A stretch of 64,000 nucleotides of DNA from Metaphire vulgaris (lineage: Eukaryota > Annelida > Clitellata > Crassiclitellata > Megascolecidae): contig CM030856.1 of NCBI GenBank assembly GCA_018105865.1, positions 6,079,220 to 6,143,219 on the forward strand, written 5' to 3'. This document shows, in pieces, positions 18,705-31,200 of this stretch. Position 1 is the stretch's first letter. Each line of letters starts with the position of its first letter. The notes beneath the pieces were generated by a model that made no database searches, was not told the DNA's origin, and was given only the letters and a program-made list of their open reading frames with translations. Position numbers and translations under genes: made by a program.

Positions 18705-21700
18705 CAGTATCCGAACACGTTGATTTTCTGTATTTTAATCGCTGAATTGAATGAAGTTTCGCTTTATATCGACTTAATTTAGGCAATTCTTATCGTCGGA
18801 GTTCTGTTGGATTTTGTTCAATGCCAGTTTCTGTTCGGTAAGTGATCGGTTCTTATTCTCCGCACCACATGGCTGCAGCATGTGTGGTCGAATCAACTTC
18901 TATAGCGCCATTACTTCAGAAGCATCAGCTGATGGTCAAATACCAGCCGCATAAGAAGCAAGTCTGTTTCCAGGCTGAACAACCGATGGGGTAATAATAA
19001 TCCGCTGATCTGAGCTGACCCGCTGATCTTAGTTTGATATAGACGTTTAGTGGTCCGTTCAGCGGCTATAGTCTTGATGGGTGGCTTATATCATTATATT
19101 GATATACATATTGGTTCTGTTACTAATAAAAATAATTGTTTAGTTATTAGTTAAGTTCATATTATTATTATCTTATTATCTTGATGATGTCTTGATGTCA
19201 TTGAACTTATCTTGATGTCTTGATGTCATTGAACTTGAACTTACTTTGATGTTGTTGTTGAGAAAAAAGTCTTCTTCTTCTACTGGGTGGGTGGGGGGTG
19301 GATCAGCAGAGATGGAAGGGACAACATATGAAATAGTTGTATAGCCGGTCATCTGGCCCCAGCGCCCCTCTAAAGCCGCAGATCTGAGCACCATAGCTCT
19401 ATAGCCGCTGATCTGACCACTAAACGACTATATCTCCGCAGATCTGAGCACTATAGCTCTATAGAAGCAGACCTGACCACTAGACGTCTACCGGGTATGT
19501 CTCCGCTGATCTGCCCCTCCTCCAGGCCGCTGATCGGATCACTAAACGTCTATATCAAATTGAGATCAGCGGATTAGAGGATTATTATTACCCCAACCGA
19601 TGACAAGCCATTGTGGATAACTCGGGCAAAAATATGGACTTTGTCCGTGTTAAGTTCAGAATATGGTTTGATTACCTGGAAAGTATCTTATTATTGGTGT
19701 CTGATTTATTGTACAGGAGTTTTATGTGTGTGAAAAACATTGCTTGACCCTGGATTGAGTGCATTTTTATGTGTCAGAGATTTATAATGTATATTTAAGT
19801 ACTTTAATTAGATATGTAATTAATACTCTGCACCGTAGTAAGTAAGTAAAATCTTGTTAAATTATATAGCGCTTTGGAAAGTAGTACAGGAGTAGTTGCT
19901 TATTCTTGTGCACTTAATCTTTCATGAACTAGCTATAGGCAAGGTGGTTTGTTGGGTAAAGGTCAGTGTATCTATGAGGTGGTGAGTCAGGTTGTTATTG
20001 CTATGGAGGAAATGACTTTTGGAATAGAAAGGTTTTAAGTTTAGACCTAAAGGCTTGCGGAGATAGTGAAGGAATTAAAGGAAATGAGGATTCGGAGCTT
20101 ATTGTTTGACCATGTCGTAGGCTGCGGAGGGAGGCTGGAATTGAGTTCCATAGTTCTTGTGCGGCTTATGAGAAAGCGCGGTTGCAGATTTTGAGTGATG
20201 ACTGATTTAACGGGCGTGAAAGTGTGAGATGAGATGACGATCGTGTAGGTCCAGGAGGCTGAAGTGTTGTAGATTTATTGGCTGATCCATGTTGAAGTAG
20301 TGGTATAGTGTGGATAGAATACTGGCCTGTGTTTCTTGAGATAATGGAGTCAAAGCCTGTTGTGATGGTTTAGATTTTAATTCACGATTCATTTTTGTTA
20401 TAATTAATAATTATTTTTAATCATTTATTATGTAAACCTGTTACGTTTTTGGCATGTTTGTTCATGCATAGTTATTATTCAAGAGTCTGTTAATTTTCTT
20501 AGTTTTATTTTTTATTTTGGCACAATTTAGTGTACGAGCAGAGATTTTGTCATGGTATTTTGAGATTCTTTATTTGTCTTTATGAATTTCTTCACATTAG
20601 ATAGTGCTTATTTAATACTTTTAGCTTATTTTGCATTCCAGGGAGATTCATATATCTGAGGCCATAAGATGGAGGTAAGCAACACTTTATATTACATTGT
20701 TGTCATCGCTTGACAACACATTTTAAGTGGACCATAAATTTAACCCTTATATGTCAAAATGAGAAATTTTTGTTAATTTAAGTGGCTGATTTCAAATTTC
20801 AGAATGTATTTTGAAACTATAACCGTTCATCATAATTCGTATCATATCAAAACTCATCTTTATCGGACATCGTACGAACTGTAAAGCGCTCCTGACTTTG
20901 GCCTTTTCCCATGTTTTTTGCGCTATAGAAATTGACTTGTTAACTAACTAACTAACTAACCTTGCTTCATCCGGTGGTTATTTTAGAAATGTTTGACGAT
21001 TTTTGTTTATACGATAAGGCCTGAAATAATGTCCAGTAACACCCACTGCATTAGCCACTGTGGTAGGGTTTTAGTTGCTGTGGTAATGCTTTTCCATTGC
21101 AGCAATGGCCTGATGGAGCCATTTGCCCCACATAATCATCATCATCATCACCATCAAAAACACTGCTCAAATTCTCTTAGTGATTTTCTGGAGGTAAATG
21201 GAGAATGAAGCATTGCAGTTTATTATTTAAAATTGCTTGGGAACTTTTGTCTGACTGGAGGTCACTGGACATTAACAGTTGTGTTTTGCACTTTTTGATG
21301 CTACCCATGTATTTTTCTTGTGGTCTTGACGAATTTTACCAAGTTTTTCATCAGTTCTCATATCTGCAGTCTGAAGTATGATACTCATCTGATAAGAAAC
21401 TTCTTCCAATCACCCATCTAAGTTTTAAATTTTGCTATAAATACTGAATTCTACTCTATGCCTTGTTTACTAGCTTCACGAAGTCTTTCATTAGACTGAA
21501 TTCTCTATGCAATGATTGAAGCAGGATATTTTAAAGTCACCTGAAGACGATTAGTTACATTAATTTCTCCAGAATCTGAGGCCAGCCAAGCTGGTTGTTC
21601 CCAATGCAACTCGACGATTGCTTCTGACCCGGCTATTTGACCTCAGAAATGGATGCCTGAAACCCCATTTCACATTCGAATGTGACTTCAACAAAATCAA

Positions 21701-24700
21701 ATCATGGATATTCAGAAATAGTTAGTTAGTTATGACATGTGTTCACACAGTCTTTCAACTAGTCGCCACAATAATCTTGACTTTACTTACTTACTTACTT
21801 AAGTACATTGTGTATCTCTACTGCGATCCAAGAATTACGGTGCAAAATGTCAGATTGTTGCAAATGTCCGGCTGATCTTGATTAATTCTGTGCATTTAAT
21901 GTCGCAGTGTGTTTAGATATATTCCTGGCAATCCTGTGTGTGATGTTTTAGATGCTCAGTAGTGCTTCAAAGATGGATTCTTTTCTGAGTTTTGTGAAAA
22001 CTGAAGATTTTGAGGTTAATATGGTGCAGAAACTGTATGTTTGCTTATAGTAGTTGTGTTAATTAATCTATATATGTGAATTTGATATATTGGTAAATTT
22101 TGTCATGATGTAACTTGTTGCATCCAACTTTATTTCTGCTTGGGTTAAGAATGCACTTATATTTAATTTCTTAATTTTATGATTTTGAACACTAGTCCTT
22201 ATTCCATTATTAAGGCAGTTATTCAGTTTATAATAATGTTACATAATGTAGCAATATTTATACAGAAGCTTTCCTACATTGGCACACAGCAGTGATCCAA
22301 CTATGATTATTACTTTGAGCTGGAATTAAGTAGCCTTTCAAATGTTTCGCAGGGTCCACTACTAATGCCAAGCGTTGTTGCTGAAACATTGAAGTACATG
22401 CCAGGGGAACATGAAGTAGGCCCTGAGTGGTTGAGTGTAAATATGGCCAGCCAGGGTAAGAGCAGAGAGGACAGAATCGCTCAAAAATATAGAATGGAAC
22501 CCCCATTTCAGATGCAGCTTGACTGTTGGCAAAATGTGGAATTTAAAGCATGCTGGGCAGTGTTATTCCTGGGATTTTGAATTTGGGGGGTGTTGTGAAA
22601 ATCTGGGGTGTCAGAATTTTTAAGTCTCTGCCCAAAAAAGGCTGACAAGCAAAAAAGTCAGCCGAGAATAATAGTTGGGGGGTGTCCTTTTCCATTTGGG
22701 GGTGTCTTGAGCTAATTAGTATGCATTTTGTATGCATACCATTTTCACATTACCAAATTTTGGGGGTGTCGACCTCAAATTGGGGGGTGTTGGGGTGTTA
22801 GGGGCGTAAAAATATCTGATGCTGGGTAAAGGAACCAGTGCAAAACATTTGTCATATGGTTGCTTATGTGGTCTTGCCTGCAATGGGCCTGACTGCTGGG
22901 CATAGAACCGATTGAAGTCAATTTTTCTGAAATGCTGGGAGACTAGAGTTTACACAGACCCCCATAGTCAAGTCCAAAGCAGATACAACTATTGACGAAG
23001 TTAGCAGCAGAGGATGCATAAAGTGTCGCTTTTATTTTATTTTGCAGTTTTCTTCCGAGTGTGGTTTCATGAATCCAGGAGACACGGCTTTGGAACAGAT
23101 GATTCATACTGAGAAGACACTTTCGCTTACACCTCCGTTCGATTCGAAGAGAGACGGCGAAAATTCATTCGACGAGTTCGATTGCGTTGATACCGGTGCT
23201 ATTATCAGGCCAGATCCTGCCTCCGATGGTTCTGATTTCAAGGCTGTTTTGGCCAAGGAACTGTCTGCCGACAGCAGTGGTGACGATGGACTTGTGTCCG
23301 TTGAACTTGAGCTTGTTTTGAATCGTCTTGATTTGGAACACGGGACGGAAGTTAACGTTGCAGGCAAATCCGATGTCTCCAAGGACAAGAATGCTCACGA
23401 TCTTGTTGATCCTGGTTAGTGCCGGACCGCTTTTCCATTCCTTTCACTCTAGTTGATCTAGTTATGTGAATAACATGGAGTTGCTAGGTCATTATTGGAA
23501 TAGATATTTTCATATCTTGTATCACAAGCTTTTAGGTCATCAAATGCTTTATATTTAGACATGTTTACTAGGTAATAGCAATCATTCATACTTATTATTT
23601 GCCTGTTCTCGATACATGGGCTGAGATAGTTAACCCCTTAACTGGGGATCCCGGATATATCCGTCCATTTTACATTGAGTTACAGTTAAATACACGGTTA
23701 AGGGGTTAAAGAATAGAAAACAAAATAACAAAATATAACCTAGTTCTGAGGTATGCTTTTATAGTAATTAGCTGATGCTTATTTTAGAATAGCCAAGAGA
23801 ATTATGTTTTTTGAAATGTTATTGAAACCATGCCATGCTTTGTGATCTGTGGTTCAAAGAATAGGAGATGCAAGGAAAAAACATTTATTTTTACGGTTAT
23901 AGATGCAACCTGTCTTTTAAAGATAATATAATATGATCAAAAATCTGTTAATCTGGCAAACAATCAGCTATCTACTGGTATTCGTAATTCTATGATTGTT
24001 GTGATTATATCTTTTTCAATGCCAGCTCAGCCGTTGTTGGCGACTATCAATGGCAGAGAAGTCCCAATGCAAAACTTAATAGATGGTAGGTGAATTTCTT
24101 TACCCTAACCCGTTTTGAGATATATTTAAAACTGCTTAATATCTTATGTGTCTTTGAGCAATGTAATTTGACTACTGCACTACTTTACAATGCAGGGGCC
24201 TAAATGGCTGATTTGGTAGGACAACAATTATGCCTTATATGAGCCACCGGTCTTGGTTCAATCCTCGTGCATTTGCATGTCCACCGACAAGGAACGGAAA
24301 GTTATATAGCCCATGTAGTGCTTTATGTTAACGCACATCAAACAGTTACGTTTTTACGTTTATGCATTTTTTGCAATTTTATATTTTCTCACATGTTTGT
24401 GATGAATTGAACTTAATCTTTAAGGCTAGTTACCATTTTAATGTTTTATGTTAATGCATCTTGCTGACGTATGATTTATTATGAATTTATGATCTGTTTT
24501 ATTTTAGTTTTCTTGTAATTGCAGACTGTTTTAAGACATCGCAGAGTGCAATCATTATTGAAGAAGTGCAGGAAGAAGTGCAAGGCAAGTGATATTGTCT
24601 TTATTTTAACAATGTTATTTGGACTGCATTGTTGATCAGCTATTTTATTTAATTTTATGTATGTTGCATCTTATAATAAAAAAAGATAGTAAAGATTTTA

Positions 24701-27700
24701 GTAAAGATTTTATCTATTATCAGTTAATACCAATTTTTTTAAGGAATTTTGGTCTGAATAATGAGTGATATTGTTGTATTTATTATTTATAGTTTAAATT
24801 TGTGCTGCTTTGTTTCAAGTCTAAATGCCAGATGTTATGGTTCATTGGTTTAGACAATGTCTGGTTCTGCACTACCTTTGCTGTGGTCTCTGATAAATTA
24901 AACATTTTTGAAGACTTTTATAGCTTGCAAAGAGTTATTAATAAAAAGTTTTAATGCGTTTCAAAATTGTTTAACTGTATATGTTTGCAATTTATTATCT
25001 ATTGCTTTTATTGATTTATTTATAGCATTATGATTACAGGCAATTTTGTATTTAGATCACACATTACACTTGATATTTGAGCTGTTCTTTCAGTTGAAAG
25101 AGACGTTTCTCTGTTATTTTAAAACAAATAAATGTAAGATGAAAGGATTAAAAGAGAATATAAAATGCTAAAACCTTTTAATATTTATATTATATTAGCT
25201 AAATAATATTTAAAATATTGAGAGCAAAGTAAATATTTGGAATACTGCTGTATTTAAAAGTCAGTCGTTTTGCTGTTTTCGCAAATAACCAACATGTCTA
25301 TGACTTGATTAGATCCCCTGTTGTACTTTTAAGAAGTCAAAGGACTAAAAGGCTAGATAAGATTTTATGTTTATTTTTGATTATTTACTGACAAAATAAG
25401 GCAGTGTTTGATTGACTTATGTAGGCATGAGTTTGTCAAGTTGGCTGTTTGAACGGGTTGTTCAATTATAATATTTTTACAGGGCTGGACTCTCTTTGCC
25501 CTTCTCTTTCTACAAATTATAGTGGTGACTATTCTGTGACAAACAAACTTCCAAAAAGTGAACCTCAGTGCACCATTATCACTGATTCTTACAGCAAAGA
25601 GAAAACAAAGCCTGCAATTTCTATCGAATGTTCCAAATCTGAGAGTTATAGTGGGTAGGTATTGTGACTAAATTGATTTTACAGTTTCATTTGCCACTGA
25701 ACTGGCTCTGGCTCATATTTTTGGCAAAAGTTATTTTCTGTGTTATTAGTTTATTGATTTAGTCAAACTTGATTTTTAGAAAATACGGTGACTTTTATGG
25801 TTTTGCAGAGAAAAAAGTCCTTCACTTAATGAAATGGAACCAACTGAAAAAAGGAGCATCATGAAAGAACCCTGTGAGCGAAAGCGCAAGAAACTCAAGA
25901 GAGATAAAAGTAAGGAGATGGACGACGAAAAACGGATAAAAGATGCTGTTGAGAAAGTTAAGCAGAAGTTGGCAAGACAGAAGGAGACGAAGTTGAAAGA
26001 GAAAACACTGAAACATAAGGACAGAGAAGCGAAGATATGGGAAAAAGTCCGTTTGCTGTCTCAGAAAATTGCACAGGAGTCGGCAGATTTTGTTTGCGGC
26101 AGGAACTCTGAGACTGCCAAAAAATCCACAAAGAAGTCTGCTTCGTCAGATCCAATAGCAAAGCCTTCTGTGGACAGAATTTTGTCAAAGAGGTCATCTG
26201 GCGAAGTTTCTCTATCGGAGACTCCTGTGCCGACTTCTCCAATGACGCCATCTTGTGATTCGTCCGATACTGCGGTTTCTCCGTCATCTGCCTGTAGTAG
26301 GAAGTCATCGAATAAGAAAATCACGACTAGCTCACCGTCGAGTAGACGCGCCAGACTTTTATCTGAAAAACGTCAGACTTTACCTCCTTATTCAGACACC
26401 AGTGTAGTTGAAGTGATAAAAATTACACCGGGATCTGTTGGTTCGAAGCGTTTGTCGCTTCTGAGATCACCACCTGCACGCACATCATTGCTAAATCTCG
26501 ATAAGAAATCCATTTCTTCTGTCGATTCGTCGAAGTTTCCCAGAACGATGTCTGCGGACACCGTCAGGAAATCGAAACCGTGTTCCCAGCATGGTCCTCT
26601 GACAAAACCCAAACCTGTCAGACCGGTGCAGACTTCTTTGTTGCGGGCATCGAGTGTAGCTTGCGTGTCAAAGACATCTCACGCAGAACCTGTAAAAGTC
26701 ATGTCACCGCTTAGTAGGCGTGATATGATCAGAAAACATGCAATTTGTAAGTCATCGCAGCCATGTCCTTTGCCCAGCAGAGTAACATCAGATGAGGGAA
26801 GTACAGCAGCATCAAAGAACTTAAGTTTATTGGCATCTGCGAAAAGTAAGTGTTCCTCTGCCCTATTGAATTTTTGGTTTCTTGTTTTTATGTTATACGC
26901 ATTGTTTTCACGATGATGTACAAATTGAAATGAAATTGGCAGTGTTTTGGTGCAGCACTGTAATTAACGTTTACATGTATCTCTTTGTGTTGCTTGCTGC
27001 CATTTAGTAGAAAGGTGTAATTAGTGTAATGTAAATAGAGTAATGTAAATAGTGTAATGTAATGTAAATAGTGTAATGCAAGACTCTTGAGACGTTAATT
27101 CTGACAGATTAGTAGTTTAGTATGTTATTGAGAGTGACTCGTTAGTGCCAGCATCAGGTGTTTTTCTCCACAAAGTACAGTTATGTAGGTTAACTGTTGA
27201 TTAAGTTCTCTCTCTCTCTCTCTGTCATGATTTGAAGTATAGAAGGTTATTTTGTGTCGTTTATCTTTTCAACATTAGTTTCACTGTATTTAATATTTGG
27301 AATTGTTCTTTTGTCACATACTATGACATTAGTTTATTTGATATTTTGATAAATTCGCATCATCCAATGACCAATGGTCATTGACCATATTGATAAGATG
27401 TGCACATCTGCTTGTTTGCAAATAAGAGATACATAGGATCCAAGATCTTGTGCCTAAATCTGCCTTCAACCCTTTTGCCAATGCTTGTGTCGCCCGCCAA
27501 CTCGACTATTGCAATTCTTTATAAATGATAGTACCAGATCTAATGTGTAAAAGTCCCAAGGGATTCAAAATTCCGTTGTTTGAGTCATTATTAAAACCCT
27601 GATTCGCGATCACATCAAGTCTGTTCCTAAAAATTTACACTGGCTTCTTGGTAAGTAAGAAAAGAAATTGTTTTCGAAATTGACCTATTGGCATATTAAG

Positions 27701-28012
27701 CAATACATGCTTGTCAGCCTCAGTACCTAAATTCCATGTTAACCCCTTAACCGTGTATTTAACTGTAACTCAATGTAAAATGGACGGATATATCCCGGAT
27801 CCCCAGTTAAGGGGTTAATGCACCCAGAAACTGGCAAGAGAGCTATTTCTGTGTCAGGCCATTGCTTTCATATGGCTTTTCCTCTATAGCATGCCTTGCT
27901 GTCTACCACTGACTGATGTCTAGGTTGTCCTGGTATTTTGTGTTTTGGATTTGGAGTATTGATTGATGCCTCTGAGCATTGGAAGCAGTGCTATAAAATG
28001 CATTTATTTTAA

Positions 28013-28052
<40 letters not shown>

Positions 28053-28166
28053 TACATTATTTAATCCTTTGATTGTTGTTTATAAAACTAAGGGCTTGAA
28101 TCTTTCTAGTCTTGTAATGCTTTAAAACAATGCTTATATACAATTATACATGCATTATTATTATTA

Positions 28167-28201
<35 letters not shown>

Positions 28202-31200
28202 GTTTGTTTGGAAATGTTTCAAGGTGAAAATGTGGAGGAAGGTGATTCCTTTGATGAAACTGTGAGAGTAATGATGTCAGAGCAGGAAAAAGGGATCAAT
28301 AAAGAATGTATTGAATCAGAGGAGACTGGAGACAGCAACAGTCAAATGGTCAATGAAAAAATAATCATTTTAGGCAAAGCGCCTGGTGTTGATCAAACTA
28401 AATTGTCAAAGGAAACGAAAAAGAGAATAAATTTGAGCGAATACAAGAATCGATTATTAGAAAGGCTTAGAAACGTGAAAGTTACTGAATCAGCACGACC
28501 GGTAAAACCTGCAAATTTAAATTGCTTTCTGTATTTGAAGTTGGAACATGATTACTGTCTTACAAACAGAAACGTGGAAAATGGTTTGAAATCTGTCGAT
28601 CCTACTAATGTCACATCCGAGGCTGTTTCTGCTGATTCGGCCAAAGAGGTTACCTCTTCAGGCATTATATGCTCAGCTCAAGGAGAAATAAAGCCTTGCA
28701 ATGATGAGCAAGCAAATTTATGTGTTCCTACCACTATCTCTGCAATGTCCGATATTGATTTACTGCCAAACGCACCTGATGCATTTCGGAGCAGCTCAAT
28801 GTCTGTGTCAGACATGTTGTCAACAGTGTTTTCTAACGCTGTTGCAGAAGATAGAAATCATGTTAATACTGCTTCTTCTCAATCAGTGATTACTAATTCA
28901 GAATATCTTTTAAGTAAGCAAGATGAGTTTGTTGGCAAAGTAAATGAACAGCCCTCAGTAGTTAGCGCTGTTCTACCATGCACAAATCCAAGTGACTTGC
29001 CAAACGTTGGCGATACTCCACCCGGGCCCATCGAATGCAGCATCTCATCGGAGCAGACGTCTTTGGTGCATTGTCCGTTGTCGTCAACCAATCAAGATCG
29101 TCTTTTGCACAACTCTCTGACCTTGGGATACGTTTTAAGCAAGGTGGCAAAATCGGCTTCCGAAAGACAAGTGGCTTCGTGATGGAATTAGGTTCCAGTC
29201 AGCCGTTGCCTTCAGAGATGTTGTCTCTACGCGGCGGGAGCGATGCGTCGAAGCAACCATCGTTGCTTAGATACAGCGGTGACTTGTTGGGTCATGGCAA
29301 CTCCTCTGAAGGGGAGACTTGTCAGTACACACGTTTTGCGCAAAGGCAGTCGTCACGAAGAAATTATCGGAGAAGGTCGTCAAGTTCTGAGTAAGACATC
29401 ATAACGATGTTTCAGCGATTTATAACGGTATTTTATTTTTCATTGTTGTGTTGGTTAGTTTTATTAAACTGATTAATAAATGCATTAATATGTAGAACAT
29501 GTGAAAGAAGTTGAGGCAGAAACTGGCTGCTTTGGTGCATTCATCATCATTTTCTCTGTCCTGGGACAGGTTCAGGGCTCCAGTTGTTTCCATCCATTCT
29601 GTGTCTTGCCTCTTCTTTGATTTCTGCATAGGTCTTGTGATGCCGTTTGTCTGTTTTCATCATCCAGTCCAATAGCATCCTCCTTGGTCTTCCTTTTGTC
29701 TTTCTTCCTGATATACTTACTTCAGTTACTTTTCTTAGCAATGCCTTTCCTCTTAGCATGTGTCCAATCCAGTTCCTCTGTCATCTTTTGATGGTGTTCA
29801 TTATCGATCTTTGTTCTCCCACCATCATGGTGAATTATTCGCATCCAATGCAGACAACATCTCTGATGCAACAACAACAAGATGATGATGATGATGATGA
29901 TGATGATAAAAATGAAGATGACAACGGTGACGGTGATGATGAAGAGTAAATTTGTTTGTAGTTCATCCTCTCGTTCTCGTTCTCGATCTCCACTGAGGCA
30001 ACAGAGTTTCAGGAGACATAGCAGAAGTGAAAGGTTAGAGGAGACATTTTCAACGTGCTGACACAAATCTAAATGCATTTGTAGCGTTTTTTGTCTGGCA
30101 CTACACTGAGCAATTTGAATCTCAAATTGGTATAAAATTTCAACCAAAATTTTGCCAATTGCATTTTAGATCGCGGTCAAGATCTAGTTCGTTTGGCTCA
30201 AGGTTTCCAAGAAATCGAAAAACTCGACCTTTCAAAGATAACAGATGGGCCTCCATTTGTAGGGTATGTAAAACGCTTATTAACCCTTTGCCCATTCATT
30301 TATTTGTAACATACTGTAAGATGGCCGAGTATTCTCGGGGCAAACAGGAAAAGGGGTTAAGTGTATTAGATTGTAAGATTATTGTATGTAATGCCTATTG
30401 GTGATGTTACTAGAGTATCTTTTCTATTTACATATTTTAAAAGTGACTAAATTGTAACGCTGTCAAGCAGATTTATAGAACTTGCTGTCTGTAGCTGTTA
30501 CTTAGCACACAGTGCTTTTGCAAAGAGGATTTAATAGTAAACTGTTACCACTGGATTTTTTTAGAGTCAGGATTTTTAAAGCCATATTGAAGTTTATTTC
30601 AACTCAATTATCAGACTTCAATAATTGCAACAAAAGACATCAATTGAAATTATAATAAGATGAAAAGAAATTACAGAATATTCACAGAACCAATTTTGGC
30701 CAAAATATACATTCGTGAATAAACAATAAGAAACTTGAGAAGTAGCCAAATTATAAGTTAATACTATACAGGAATATTCAGTTAATAGTACATAATATAG
30801 TAGAAAAGAGTTATAGGTGATATGCTGAGAAGAAAAGGGTTGCCTGTCTAAAGGGAAACATATCCTGCCAAGGAGAGGTTAACCCTTTGTGTTCTTTTCT
30901 CACCGTTTGATATTTCTGAAGGAGTGACGGCTCACGTATCGTCCAGTAAAACGAGAGAATCATGTTTTATGAAAGGTGTTGATGAAAAATTGAAAATATT
31001 GCAAGACATCACAGAAGATGTCTGCAAATATAAAACGATGTATAAAATTTGTTCTGTCTGACTGCCAAACTGTAAAAGAGAAAAGCTTATGAAATTTGTT
31101 TGATGAGAAATACATTTGATTATTTTGTAGGAGGAAAGGCACGTCATATTTGTCGGAGGCATACCCTCGGATTTCACAAAATACGATCTTATTAAGAAAT

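Noticed and set aside
18821..18837. ATG CCA GTT TCT GTT at the end of exon 1 as the start of the PGC-1-like protein
   Set aside because: Carried into exons 2 and 3 it meets a TGA; the ATG at 20669 gives the continuous frame.
29547..29759. - strand frame GRPRRMLLDW as an exon or antisense gene
   Set aside because: LINE ORF2 tail inside an intron.
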